In this document: one piece after another, positions 39,313-47,637 of the stretch
Layout: each line of letters opens with the position of its first letter
Numbering within the stretch: the stretch's first letter is position 1
Assembly (NCBI RefSeq): GCF_030812595.1
Contig: NZ_JAUSSZ010000009.1
Span: forward strand, 62,001 to 126,000
Direction: 5' to 3'
DNA from: Arthrobacter bambusae
GTDB lineage: Bacteria; Actinomycetota; Actinomycetes; Actinomycetales; Micrococcaceae
DNA: 64,000 nt
Program-made: the position numbers and the translations under genes
The notes under the pieces: generated by a model
Told to the model about the DNA's origin: nothing
What the model saw: only the letters and a program-made list of their open reading frames with translations
Database searches by the model: none

Positions 39313-39636
39313 AATGACACATTCCTTACTTCAGCGGGACCGCCAGCAAGCGCCGTGGCCCCTTGCCATGTATTCGATTGTCAGTTCGCACGCGAACTGT
39401 GATGCCCGCCAGGCCCCCGAACCCCGTGCGGGGTCTTGTTGCAGCGGATGGGCCCTCCGGAATTTCATCCCTTACGAACCACCTCCGACTTCCTCCATCG
39501 TACTACTAAGCACGCTTATCAAATCAAGTACTAAGTACACTTATAAAGATTTCCGGGTTTGGTCGTAGGCTAGCGGAAGGGCCTGCGCCGGTTCCCGGCA
39601 CAGGCTTGTTCGGACGGTCGCCTAGGAGGAGAAAAC
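39313..39636. other. Divergent promoter space (membrane gene / dps)
   Basis: 324 bases without a gene. The twin palindromes lie around 39507-39543; TTATAAAGAT just after them is a plausible A/T-rich promoter part, and AGGAGGAG (about 39625-39632) is the dps ribosome site. No other gene or repeat is seen. Confidence 0.55.
39507..39543. promoter_or_regulatory. Twin TAAG-type palindromes upstream of dps
   Basis: TAAGC-AC-GCTTA (39507-39518) and TAAGT-AC-ACTTA (39532-39543), each with perfect 5-bp arms, centres 25 bp apart, within the longer match ACTAAGYACRCTTAT. Two identical-geometry operators in the divergent promoter space of dps and the small membrane gene suggest a MarR- or TetR-type repressor acting on one face of the helix. 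Confidence 0.6.
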
Positions 39637-40116
39637 GTGAAAGCATCGCAAACTCTGGCAGATAATCTGCAGCTGGTCCTGACGGATCTGATTGAACTCC
39701 AACTCCAAGGAAAACAAGCTCATTGGAACATTGTTGGTCCCAATTTCAGGGACCTTCATCTGCAGCTTGACGAACTCGTCGCAGCCGCCCGGGAGTTCGC
39801 CGACGAAACCGCCGAAAGGATGCGGGCGCTCCATGCCCTTCCCGACGGCCGGAGCACCACCATCGCGGGCGCAACCAGGCTGGAGCAGTTTCCCGAGGGA
39901 TTGACCCAAACCAGGGATGCCGTGAAGCTCATCACCGACCGCCTGGAGCGGACGGTCCAGACCATGCGCGATGTCCACGACGAAGTAGATGAAGAAGACC
40001 CGACGACGGCTGACCTCCTCCACGCGTTCATTGCCCGCTTGGAGCAGCTCGCCTGGATGATCAGTGCCGAGATCATGTCAGCCAGTGCGTCCGTGGCAGA
40101 CCCACAGGAAGCCTAG
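39637..40116 (+). CDS. dps: Dps/ferritin-like DNA-protecting protein
   Basis: 159 residues from GTG 39637 with AGGAGGAG upstream. Stores iron and binds DNA in stress. The helix LQGKQAHWNIVGPNFRDLHLQLDEL carries the conserved ferroxidase residues His and Asp/Glu of the Dps dimer interface (the HWN-x-x-G-x-x-F-x-x-LH-x-x-x-D/E pattern). The C-terminal half, DLLHAFIARLEQLAWMI, completes the four-helix bundle. Upstream twin palindromes point to specific control. It is followed, 31 bases on, by the topoisomerase gene, and may share its transcript. Confidence 0.93.
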   Translation: MKASQTLADNLQLVLTDLIELQLQGKQAHWNIVGPNFRDLHLQLDELVAAAREFADETAERMRALHALPDGRSTTIAGATRLEQFPEGLTQTRDAVKLITDRLERTVQTMRDVHDEVDEEDPTTADLLHAFIARLEQLAWMISAEIMSASASVADPQEA

Positions 40117-40147
40117 GAACCGGAGAGCAGGCAAACGGCGCCACGGC

Positions 40148-41101
40148 ATGACACGACTCCGCCGCAGCAAACCTGGCAGTCCGGGCATTTCCCGGCGAAG
40201 GTCCGGCCGCGGATTCAGCTACTACCGCCCGGATGGATCGCTCATCAAAGGTGAGGAGCGCAAGCGCCTCGACGCGTTGGCGATTCCTCCCGCGTGGTCC
40301 GACGTCTGGATATGCCCGTTTGAGAACGGGCATATCCAGGCAATGGGAGTGGACGACGCCGGCCGGAGCCAATACATCTACCACCCGGAATGGCGGGCTC
40401 GCCAAGATGCCGAAAAATTCGCCCGTGCGGCCCGGCTTGGAGCCCTCCTGCCGCAGGCACGCCGCGTGGTCGCCCGGCATCTGCGGGAGTCCCCTTCGGC
40501 GAGGACCAAGACCTTGGCCGCAGCCGTGCGGCTCATGGACCTCGGTGCCTTGCGCGTTGGCTCCGATGGATACACGCGTCGCAACGGCTCATACGGGCTC
40601 ACCACGCTGAGGTGCAAGCACGTGAAGGTCGACGGGGATACGGTTTCCCTGCATTTCCCCGGAAAAAGCGGCCAAACCTGGGATTCCACCATCGAGGACC
40701 CTGTGCTGGCCCGATTCCTCGGACCCTTGGCGGCCAGGCCCGGCAAGGAACCCCTGCTCGTCTTCGAGGGCGGGAACGGCCCGGTCTGCCTGAATGCCAC
40801 AATGGTCAACGAGTACCTTCGCCAGATCACGGGCGGGGACTACACGGCCAAGGACTTCCGCACTTGGAAGGGGACCGTGACCGCCGGCATGGCGCTCGCA
40901 GGCCCCGCTTCGAATGCACCGGCCCGCCAACGAGTCGTCGGGGCAATCAAGCAAACCGCGGAAACGCTCGGCAACACGCCAACGGTAGCGAGGGCAGCCT
41001 ACGTCGATCCGCGCGTCGTGGAGGGTTTCCTGGCCGGTGAGCTTGAACAGCTCAGAGCCACCGAGCCGGATATTGCGGCCTATCTGAACGACCCGCCCTA
41101 A
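40148..41101 (+). CDS. DNA topoisomerase IB
   Basis: 317 residues, ATG 40148. Eukaryotic/poxvirus-like type IB enzyme that relaxes supercoils by a 3'-phosphotyrosine nick. N-terminal domain: SYYRPDGSLIKGEERKRLDALAIPPAWSDVWICP and GHIQAMGVDDAGRSQYIYHPEW, both family signatures. Catalytic residues: the R-x-x-x-x-x of VRLMDLGALRVGSD and TLRCKHVKVDGD, and the nucleophile Tyr285 in ARAAYVDPRVVEGF. A perfect 15-bp hairpin is encoded within the N-terminal VWICPFENGHIQ segment (40306-40339). Confidence 0.92.
   Translation: MTRLRRSKPGSPGISRRRSGRGFSYYRPDGSLIKGEERKRLDALAIPPAWSDVWICPFENGHIQAMGVDDAGRSQYIYHPEWRARQDAEKFARAARLGALLPQARRVVARHLRESPSARTKTLAAAVRLMDLGALRVGSDGYTRRNGSYGLTTLRCKHVKVDGDTVSLHFPGKSGQTWDSTIEDPVLARFLGPLAARPGKEPLLVFEGGNGPVCLNATMVNEYLRQITGGDYTAKDFRTWKGTVTAGMALAGPASNAPARQRVVGAIKQTAETLGNTPTVARAAYVDPRVVEGFLAGELEQLRATEPDIAAYLNDPP
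40306..40339. repeat. Perfect 15-bp palindrome inside the topoisomerase gene
   Basis: CTGGATATGCCCGTT, loop TGAG, AACGGGCATATCCAG, wholly within codons of the conserved VWICP-GHIQ segment. Its core GGATATGCCC / GGGCATATCC is one base per arm from the outer arms of the 79-nt element, with the two changes compensating each other. Confidence 0.7.
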
Positions 41102-41150
41102 ACAGTCAATAATTTGAGCTGACAGACCATAATTTGCCCGGACAAGCAAA

Positions 41151-41229
41151 GAGCATGCCCCCTCTTGGCTGCGAAGAATGGACATAGCAGGACTATGTCC
41201 ATTCCCCACGGCCAGGAGGGGGCATGCTC
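41151..41229. repeat. 79-nt nested palindrome, copy B
   Basis: Outer arms GAGCATGCCCCCTC (from 41151) and GAGGGGGCATGCTC (to 41229), perfect 14 bp; inner arms TGGACATA (from 41179) and TATGTCCA (from 41194). Between the convergent topoisomerase and ptsH genes. Offsets +28, +43 and +78 equal those of copies A and C. Confidence 0.88.
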
Positions 41230-41235
41230 GGTGGG

Positions 41236-41514
41236 TTACTCGGCGTCGTGGTCCGTTTCGAGGATCTTCACGAGCTTGTCCAGGGCTTCGTCGGCCCCGG
41301 CACCCTCGGCGCGAAGGACGACGACGTCGCCGAATGAAGCTCCGAGGCTCATGAGGGAGAGGATGCTTGCGGCGTCCATGGCATCGTCGGCGGGCTCGCC
41401 TTCGCGGGCGATGGTGACCTCGATGTCCAGTTCGCCGGCGGCTTCGGCGAAAATAGCTGCCGGGCGTGCGTGGAGGCCGACGCGGCTGGCGATGGTGGCG
41501 GTACGTTCGGACAT
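41236..41514 (-). CDS. ptsH: PTS phosphocarrier protein HPr
   Basis: 92 residues. The phosphate carrier between enzyme I and the sugar-specific IIA units. ATG 41514 opens MSERTATIASRVGLHARPA; the phosphorylated residue is His15 in GLHARPA. A Ser46-type site appears in the SILSLMSLGASFGD segment (SLMSLG), the location used by HPr kinase in low-GC Gram-positives, but no such kinase is expected here. It follows ptsI, with 34 bases between, and is the last gene of the fru-pts cluster. Confidence 0.95.
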   Translation of the reverse strand: MSERTATIASRVGLHARPAAIFAEAAGELDIEVTIAREGEPADDAMDAASILSLMSLGASFGDVVVLRAEGAGADEALDKLVKILETDHDAE

Positions 41515-41548
41515 TGTTTGCTCCTTCGATTGTGGGCTTGGGGAAAGT

Positions 41549-43270
41549 CTAAAGACCCAGTTCGTCCAGGATAGGCAGCTGGGCACGAACGGTTTGGCGC
41601 GCGGCGGATGCACTCGGGGCGGCCAGCGCCGCCGTCGCGAGCTTTTGCGCCTGTGCCACGGTGACGGTTGCAAGGACGGCCGAAACGGCAGCCAGGGCGC
41701 GTGCACTCATGGAAAGCGTCGCGACGCCCAGTCCAACGAGTACGACGGCGAGGGCCGGATCCGCGGCTGCCTCGCCGCATACGCCCACGGGCCGGGTGCT
41801 GCCGCCCGCGCTGGCGGCAGCGGCGCCGTCGGCCGTCAACTTCACGAGCTGCAGCACGGCGGGCTGCCAGGGATCATTGAGCGTGGCCAGCGGGCCGAGT
41901 TGGCGGTCCGCGGCCATCGCATATTGCGTGAGATCGTTGGTTCCGAGCGAGGCGAAGCTGACTTCGCGCAGCACGGTGGCCGCCGTCAGGGCAGCTGACG
42001 GGACCTCCACCATGACGCCGGGAGTCTTTAAACCAGCGGCCGAGCAGAGCGCGGCGAAATGCGCGGCTTCCTCGGCCGTGGAGATCATCGGGGCCATGAC
42101 CCAGACCTCGGCCTGGTTGGCGGCCTCTGCCGCGGCGATGGCCTTGAGCTGGCGCTCGAGGACGCCCGGCGACGTGAGGTCCGTGCGGTACCCGCGGACT
42201 CCCAAGGCTGGGTTCGGCTCATCCGCGTTCGTGAGGAACGGCAGGGGCTTGTCCGCCCCGGCATCGAGCGTCCGGACAACAACCTTCTTGGCCGGGAACG
42301 CGGCAAACACTGCGCTGTAGGCGGCGATCTGCTCCTGGACCGTGGGTTCGTCGTCGCGATCCAGGAAGCAGAATTCGGTGCGAAGCAGCCCGACGCCTTC
42401 GGCACCGGCGTCGGCGGCTTTGACCGCGTCAGCACCGGTACCGACGTTGGCGAGCAGGGGAACCCGGAAGCCGTCGGCCAAAGCGTTGTCTCCGCTGAAT
42501 GCGGCAACGGTAGACGCCTGGGTGGCCCAGGTCTTGGCCGCAAGGCGGAGTTCCTCACCGGGATCCACCGTGACGGTGCCCGCGGCGCCATCGACATAGA
42601 TCTCAGTGCCGTCTCCGATCCCGTCGACACCTGGCGCGGCAACGATCGCGGGCAAGCCGAGGGCGCGAGCCAGGATGGCGGTGTGGGACTGCGGGCCGCC
42701 GCTCGAGGTGATCAGTGCGATCACCTTGGCGGGGTCCAGGGTGGCCGTGTCTGCCGGGGCGAGGTCCTCGGCGGCCAGGATGAACGGAACGTCCGACGCC
42801 GGGATCCCCGGTGCGGGCAGCCCGCGCAGCTCGGAGACGATACGCGCACGGACGTCCAGGACGTCTGCCACGCGCTCCGCCATGTAGCCGCCGAGGGCCT
42901 TCAACGATTCAGCCACCGTAGCGGCAGCCTCCCACACGGCCCGTTCGGCGGTACGCGCGCCGCCCGGGGTTTCGGGCGAGAGGAGCCTGATGGCCGATTT
43001 CACCAGCATGGGATCGGCGGCCATGAGGGCAGTTGCTTCCAGGACCTCTTTGCCTTCGCCGGACGCTGTGGCGGCTCGGGCACGGAGTTCCGCCTGCACG
43101 GCCTTGGCGGCATCCTTGATGCGCTGGCCTTGCGATTCGACGGTGACGTCCGCAGGAATGTTGCTTGCTCCCTGTGGCGAGGCTGCAGGTTCCTGCACCG
43201 GCTTCGGCATCTGCCGCACCGGACCCAGGACGCGCCCGGGGGCTACGCCTACTCCTGAAAAGGTCTGCAT
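41549..43270 (-). CDS. ptsI: PTS enzyme I (PEP-protein phosphotransferase)
   Basis: 573 residues. Passes phosphate from PEP to HPr. The N-terminal domain carries the phospho-histidine H196 in GGPQSHTAILAR, and the PEP-binding C-terminal barrel has VGLLRTEFCFLDRDDEPTVQEQ, DAGADKPLPFL and the family C-terminal VGVCGEAAADPALAVVLVGLGV with the conserved Cys. Length is normal. It lies downstream of fruA (34 bases) in the fruR-fruK-fruA-ptsI-ptsH order, so the general PTS proteins are made with the fructose system, as is usual in actinobacteria. Confidence 0.95.
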   Translation of the reverse strand: MQTFSGVGVAPGRVLGPVRQMPKPVQEPAASPQGASNIPADVTVESQGQRIKDAAKAVQAELRARAATASGEGKEVLEATALMAADPMLVKSAIRLLSPETPGGARTAERAVWEAAATVAESLKALGGYMAERVADVLDVRARIVSELRGLPAPGIPASDVPFILAAEDLAPADTATLDPAKVIALITSSGGPQSHTAILARALGLPAIVAAPGVDGIGDGTEIYVDGAAGTVTVDPGEELRLAAKTWATQASTVAAFSGDNALADGFRVPLLANVGTGADAVKAADAGAEGVGLLRTEFCFLDRDDEPTVQEQIAAYSAVFAAFPAKKVVVRTLDAGADKPLPFLTNADEPNPALGVRGYRTDLTSPGVLERQLKAIAAAEAANQAEVWVMAPMISTAEEAAHFAALCSAAGLKTPGVMVEVPSAALTAATVLREVSFASLGTNDLTQYAMAADRQLGPLATLNDPWQPAVLQLVKLTADGAAAASAGGSTRPVGVCGEAAADPALAVVLVGLGVATLSMSARALAAVSAVLATVTVAQAQKLATAALAAPSASAARQTVRAQLPILDELGL

Positions 43271-43304
43271 GGATTAGTCCTCTACTTGCTTAGTGGCGGG
43301 TCGT

Positions 43305-45320
43305 TCAGGCTGCGACCGGAACGCGGACCTGTTCGGCCTCTTCGGGCTTCCGGACTGCCCAACGCTTCAGCGCGAGCAGGACCAATGCGGTGATAACCAT
43401 GCCTACCAAAATCGCGATGACGAACATCGCCAAGTTTCCGATCGCGAAGAAGACGAAGATGCCACCATGGGGAGCCTGCGAGGTCACACCTGATGCCATG
43501 CAGAGGGCGCCGGTCACGGCACCGCCCACCATGCTTGCGGGGATGACGCGGAACGGGTCGGCAGCTGCGAACGGGATGGCGCCTTCGGAGATGAAGGATG
43601 CACCCAGGAGCCACGCAGCCTTGCCGTTTTCGCGCTCGGCGAGGCTGAAGCCCTTCTTGTTCAACACGGTGGCCAGGGCCATCGCCAGAGGGGGAACCAT
43701 GCCCGCGGCCATGACGGCAGCCATGATCTGCAGAGGGGCCGGGTTCGAGAGGCTGCCCGCGCCGAGGCCTGCGACGGCGAAGGAGTAGGCAACCTTGTTG
43801 ACGGGACCGCCCAGGTCGAAGCACATCATGAGGCCGAGGATGATACCGAGGACGATCGCCGACGCGCCTGTCATGCCGGTCAGCCACGTGTTGAGCTGAG
43901 TAGTTATCCAGGCAATCGGACCGCCGAGGACGAGGAACATCAGGCCGGAAGCAACAATTGAAGCAAAAAGCGGAATGATCACCACCGGCATGAGGCCGCG
44001 CAACCACCGCGGGACACTGAAGGTACCGATCCAGTGGGCGGTGAGACCGGCCAGCAGACCGCCTACGAGGCCGCCGAGGAAGCCTGCACCCATGAATCCG
44101 GAGACCGCACCAGCAACGAAACCAGGAGCAATGCCCGGTCGGTCCGCGATGCCGTAAGCGATGTAGCCAGCCAAAGCCGGGACCAGGAAGCCAAGGGACA
44201 GGGCACCGATCTTGAAGGCAACGGTACCGAGGTACAGGGCGAGGTTACCGTTGGGAAGGTTGAGGAGGGTGTTGTGGGCCAGGATGTCGTTGGCCTTTGT
44301 CCCAAGCGCAATGTCGTACCCCGCCAGCAGGAAGCCCAGGGCGATGAGCAGGCCACCACCTGCGACGAACGGAATCATGTAGCTCACGCCCGTCAGGAGA
44401 ACCTTCTTGACCTTGGTGCCGAGGTGCTCGCTCGCGGCCTCGGACGCTTGCTCGGCGCGCTCTTCGGCACCGAAGTGCGGCACGCGGTGGGCATGCGGGT
44501 CGGTGGAGGCAGCGATAGCCTCCTGGACCATCTTGGCCGGTTCGTCGATGCCGCGCTTGACGGGTGCGTTGATGACGGGTTTGCCCGCGAAACGCTCCTT
44601 GCCGCGCACATCCACGTCCACTGCGAAGATCACGGCGTCGGCGGCGGCAATGACGGCCGGGTCAAGGGCGGTGAATCCGCCCGAGCCCTGGGTTTCAACC
44701 TGCAGGTCGACTCCGGCTTCCTTCCCCGCTGCCACGAGGGAATCTGCTGCCATGTAGGTGTGGGCGATGCCGGTGGGGCAGGCGGTGACGGCGACGATGC
44801 GCTTGGGGGCCGCGGCGGAAGCGGCGGGCGTTGTGTCCGCAACGGTTGGTGCTGCATGCGCGGCCGGCTTGTCGGCCAGCGCGCCGTCAACCAAGTCGAC
44901 GATCTCCTGCTCGGTGGCAGCCGCGCGAAGCCCTGCCGTGAAGTCCTTCTTGATGAGGGAACGGGCCAGCTTGGAGAGGAGCTTCAGGTGCTCCTGGTCC
45001 GCTCCTTCCGGGGCGGCGATGAAGAAGATGATGTCCGCGGGGCCATCCTTGGCCCCGAAGTCCACTTTGTGCGAAAGCCGGGCCATTGCCAGGGTCGGCT
45101 CGGTCACGGCAGCGGAGCGGCAGTGCGGGATGGCGATCCCGCCGGGCACGCCCGTGGCGGTCTTCTGCTCGCGGGCGAAGGCGTCCGCGAAGAGCCCTTC
45201 AACCTCGGAGGCGCGACCGGCCGCGGCAACTTTGCCTGCCAGGAAGCGGATGACGTCGGCGGGGGAATCGCCGAGGTTCTGGTCAAGGCTGACCAGTTGG
45301 GGGGTGATGAGCTGGGTCAC
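43305..45320 (-). CDS. fruA: PTS fructose transporter, fused IIA-IIB-IIC
   Basis: 671 residues from GTG 45320, two bases after the fruK stop. Imports fructose and phosphorylates it at C1. IIA domain (1-150) has the phospho-His H66 in GIAIPHCRS; a Pro/Ala linker; IIB domain with phospho-Cys C181 in VTACPTGIAHTYMAA; IIC from about 285 with eight or more membrane helices, including VLLTGVSYMIPFVAGGGLLIALGF and the SFISEGAIPFAAADPFR substrate-loop. Domain order A-B-C is that of Bacillus and actinobacterial FruA. It feeds fructose-1-phosphate to FruK. Confidence 0.95.
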   Translation of the reverse strand: MTQLITPQLVSLDQNLGDSPADVIRFLAGKVAAAGRASEVEGLFADAFAREQKTATGVPGGIAIPHCRSAAVTEPTLAMARLSHKVDFGAKDGPADIIFFIAAPEGADQEHLKLLSKLARSLIKKDFTAGLRAAATEQEIVDLVDGALADKPAAHAAPTVADTTPAASAAAPKRIVAVTACPTGIAHTYMAADSLVAAGKEAGVDLQVETQGSGGFTALDPAVIAAADAVIFAVDVDVRGKERFAGKPVINAPVKRGIDEPAKMVQEAIAASTDPHAHRVPHFGAEERAEQASEAASEHLGTKVKKVLLTGVSYMIPFVAGGGLLIALGFLLAGYDIALGTKANDILAHNTLLNLPNGNLALYLGTVAFKIGALSLGFLVPALAGYIAYGIADRPGIAPGFVAGAVSGFMGAGFLGGLVGGLLAGLTAHWIGTFSVPRWLRGLMPVVIIPLFASIVASGLMFLVLGGPIAWITTQLNTWLTGMTGASAIVLGIILGLMMCFDLGGPVNKVAYSFAVAGLGAGSLSNPAPLQIMAAVMAAGMVPPLAMALATVLNKKGFSLAERENGKAAWLLGASFISEGAIPFAAADPFRVIPASMVGGAVTGALCMASGVTSQAPHGGIFVFFAIGNLAMFVIAILVGMVITALVLLALKRWAVRKPEEAEQVRVPVAA

Positions 45321-45322
45321 TG

Positions 45323-46330
45323 TTAGTCCTTCTGAAGGGCCGTGATGGTTACGGCGTCGGGAGTTGTTTGGTGTACCGCCGGGACAGTGGAGCCCGGCAG
45401 CGAAGCAGCGGCGGCACCATGTGCCACAGCCTGACGGAGGCAGTCCTGCGAGGTTCCGCCGTTGGTGGCGGCCAGCAGGTAGCCAGCAAGGGATGAATCG
45501 CCGGCACCGACTGTGCTGACGGCTTGGATCGGCGGATGCGTGGCGAACCACGCGCCGTCGGCGGTTACCAGGACGGCGCCCTTGGAACCGAGTGTTGCGA
45601 GTACCGCGCCAACACCGCTGCCGACGACCGCGGCGGCGGCCCGGGCAGCAAGGCCGGGGTCTGCTTCCAGTTCGTCAGCCGTGTGGACGTCCGTGAGGCC
45701 GGCTGCGGCGGCCAGTTCGGCCAGTTCTTCCGCGTTGGGCTTCAAGAGATCGGGCTTGCCACTGATGTTGCCGCGTGAATCGCCACTGATGGCGGCAACA
45801 AGCGGGGCCCCGGAGGAGTCGATCGCGATGAGCGGCGGACCGCCGTTTGCGGGATCGTTGTACGTGGAACGGAGTCGGCGGGCGACCGTGGAATAAAAGT
45901 CCGCAGGGACTCCTGGTGGGAGCGATCCCGCGAGTACCACCCAGCTGGCGCCACGGGAGCGGTCCAGCAGCAGCCCGATCAGGGCTTCCTGCTCGTCCAG
46001 GCTCAACTCCGGGCCGGGTTCGTTGATCTTGGTGGTGACGCCGTCCGGTTCGGTGAGCGTCACGTTGCTGCGCAGCGGCGCACTGATGGGAAGCGCTGCG
46101 TAGGGGACGCCGTCGTCGAGCAGTCCCGCGAGGACGGGATCGGAATCCCCGCCCGGCAGGACTGCGACGGTGTCCAGGCCCGAGGCGACCAGCGCCCGGG
46201 AGACATTGACGCCTTTGCCGCCGGAATGCTGGTGGACGGCGACGGCGCGTTGCACTTCGCCGCGGGCCAATCGCGACGGGAGCTCAACGGTGCGGTCCAG
46301 GCTCGGGTTGGCGGTCAGGGTGATGATCAT
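45323..46330 (-). CDS. fruK: 1-phosphofructokinase
   Basis: 335 residues, ATG 46330 in an ATGA overlap with fruR. Turns fructose-1-phosphate into fructose-1,6-bisphosphate. PfkB-fold features: MIITLTANPSLDRTVEL, the GGKGVNVSRAL nucleotide/sugar motif (HSGGKGVN), the KPNAEELAELAAAAG loop and the catalytic GAGDSSLAGYL in which the Asp is the general base. The 20-residue C-terminal extension is ordinary. Lies in fruR-fruK-fruA order, all translationally linked or nearly so. Confidence 0.95.
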   Translation of the reverse strand: MIITLTANPSLDRTVELPSRLARGEVQRAVAVHQHSGGKGVNVSRALVASGLDTVAVLPGGDSDPVLAGLLDDGVPYAALPISAPLRSNVTLTEPDGVTTKINEPGPELSLDEQEALIGLLLDRSRGASWVVLAGSLPPGVPADFYSTVARRLRSTYNDPANGGPPLIAIDSSGAPLVAAISGDSRGNISGKPDLLKPNAEELAELAAAAGLTDVHTADELEADPGLAARAAAAVVGSGVGAVLATLGSKGAVLVTADGAWFATHPPIQAVSTVGAGDSSLAGYLLAATNGGTSQDCLRQAVAHGAAAASLPGSTVPAVHQTTPDAVTITALQKD

Positions 46331-47139
46331 GCGATCACCACGTCGACGCCGGCCTCGGCCAATGCGGCGGAGAGCTCTTCAGAGGGTTCGTGGTCAGTAA
46401 TCACGGTGTCCACATCTTTTAGGGCAGCGAACTGGACCAGGGTTTCCGCGTCCAGCTTGGAGGAATCCGCGAGGACGACGACGCGCCGTGCGGACGTGAC
46501 GAAGGCGGCCTTGACGGCGGCTTCTTCGGGGTCAGGGGTGCTGAGCCCGAACGTGGCGTGGATACCGTTGGCGCCGACGAAGGCGATGTCCGGGCGCAAC
46601 CGGGAAGCGGCCTCGACCGTGGACTGACCGACGGCGGCCTGGGTGAGCCCGCGGACACGGCCGCCCAGGATCTGGAGGGCGATGTGCGGGTTGCCGGAGA
46701 GCCGTCCGGCGATGGGGATGGCGTGGGTGATGACGACTAGTTCTTCACGTGGGGCGTTCCCGTTGGAAGACGCCGTCTGCTGGGCAATGCGCTGGTCCAG
46801 CAGGCGGGCGAGGGCCTCGGTGGTGGAACCGGCATCGATCAGGATGCTGCCGGCCGCGTACTCGGGGATGAGGGCAAGGGCAGCCTCGGCTATACGAAGC
46901 TTTTCCGGCTGGCGCTGGACGGCACGCTCAACGACGCTTTCCTCACGGGTGCTGAGGCGGTCCGAGGGGACTGCCCCACCGTGTACGCGGCGAACGTTGC
47001 CGGAGGACTCGAGGACAGCAAGGTCGCGGCGGACAGTCTCGGTGGTGATGCTGAACCGATCCGCAAGGTCCGTGACGCTGACCCGTCCGCGCTCGGCGAC
47101 GAGCTCGGAGATCAGCTGTTGGCGCTCTTCGGCGAACAC
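46327..47139 (-). CDS. fruR: DeoR-family fructose operon regulator
   Basis: 270 residues from GTG 47139 (GGAGG four bases upstream), giving MFAEERQQLISELVAERG, the standard DeoR opening; a GTG at 47172 is in frame but lacks a site. HTH RVSVTDLADRFSITTETVRRDLAVLE, then the sensor domain with IDAGSTTEALARLL and VGANGIHATFGLSTPDPEEAAVKAA, the sugar-phosphate-binding motif. Autoregulatory: its promoter 47207-47236 overlaps a nearly perfect 16-bp inverted repeat (47212-47259). Its effector is likely fructose-1-phosphate. Its last base pairs overlap fruK by ATGA. Confidence 0.93.
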   Translation of the reverse strand: MFAEERQQLISELVAERGRVSVTDLADRFSITTETVRRDLAVLESSGNVRRVHGGAVPSDRLSTREESVVERAVQRQPEKLRIAEAALALIPEYAAGSILIDAGSTTEALARLLDQRIAQQTASSNGNAPREELVVITHAIPIAGRLSGNPHIALQILGGRVRGLTQAAVGQSTVEAASRLRPDIAFVGANGIHATFGLSTPDPEEAAVKAAFVTSARRVVVLADSSKLDAETLVQFAALKDVDTVITDHEPSEELSAALAEAGVDVVIA

Positions 47140-47206
47140 ATACCCTCCATTGCGTACAAGCTGTAGATACACCCGTGACTGTGGTCACATGATGTGGAAT
47201 TGCTTG

Positions 47207-47259
47207 ACTCTATCTTTGTTCATGTTGGTCTGTCAACAGAAAACAACATAAACAAAGAT
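47207..47259 (-). promoter_or_regulatory. fruR promoter and putative FruR operator
   Basis: On the minus strand, TTGACA (47231-47236) and TAGAGT (47207-47212) are spaced 18 bp. Overlapping them are arms ATCTTTGTTCATGTTG (47212-47227) and CAACATAAACAAAGAT (47244-47259), 16 bp with one mismatch and 16-bp spacer. The start codon lies about 60 bases downstream. Strong candidate for FruR autoregulation of the whole fru-pts operon. Confidence 0.72.
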
Positions 47260-47343
47260 TTGGAGTTGGCGTGAGGCTCTGCCGGCGGGTGTTCGGGGGA
47301 GTTTTGGGGTGCTCGGGCGTGCTCTGAGAGCAGGGAGCGTTGC

Positions 47344-47431
47344 ATTCTGCTGGATCATCCGATGATGGCGGGCCGCCGGCCCCGGAATGGCGGGGGTCGC
47401 TGGCTCGGACGCCGGGATGATCCAGCAGAAT
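47344..47431. repeat. 17-bp inverted repeat with 54-nt loop
   Basis: ATTCTGCTGGATCATCC (47344-47360) and GGATGATCCAGCAGAAT (47415-47431), perfect. Arms this long with an intervening GC-rich stretch might be a structured RNA, a termination site for the upstream minus-strand transcript, or ends of a small mobile remnant; no terminal target duplication was seen. Confidence 0.6.
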
Positions 47432-47637
47432 CGACAGTCGGTACGCGGTTGCAGGCGGGCCGGACGTTGTGCGGCGGCACGCTCGACGTCGGGCGGGCGC
47501 GACGATGGGTGGGGGATGGGGGCACGCTCGACCTCGGGCACGCCGGCGATATAACCGGCCCGACGCAGGGTGGCTAGTCCCGGAAGGGGGTAGTCGGATT
47601 TGGGGCTGGCCGCCCTAGCGCCGGACCGGAAGGTGCC

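Larger units (their letters stand above)
47140..47637. other. Long gene-poor stretch upstream of fruR
   Basis: Nearly 500 bases. The first 120 hold the fruR promoter and operator; 47344-47431 holds a 17-bp inverted repeat; the remaining sequence is GC-rich without a convincing frame. No plus-strand gene starts from this region with a recognisable ribosome site. Confidence 0.5.

Noticed and set aside
43282..44007. Long Arg/His/Gly-rich frame antisense or shifted to fruA
   Set aside because: Typical high-GC shadow of the fruA coding strand; no start signal and no recognisable fold.
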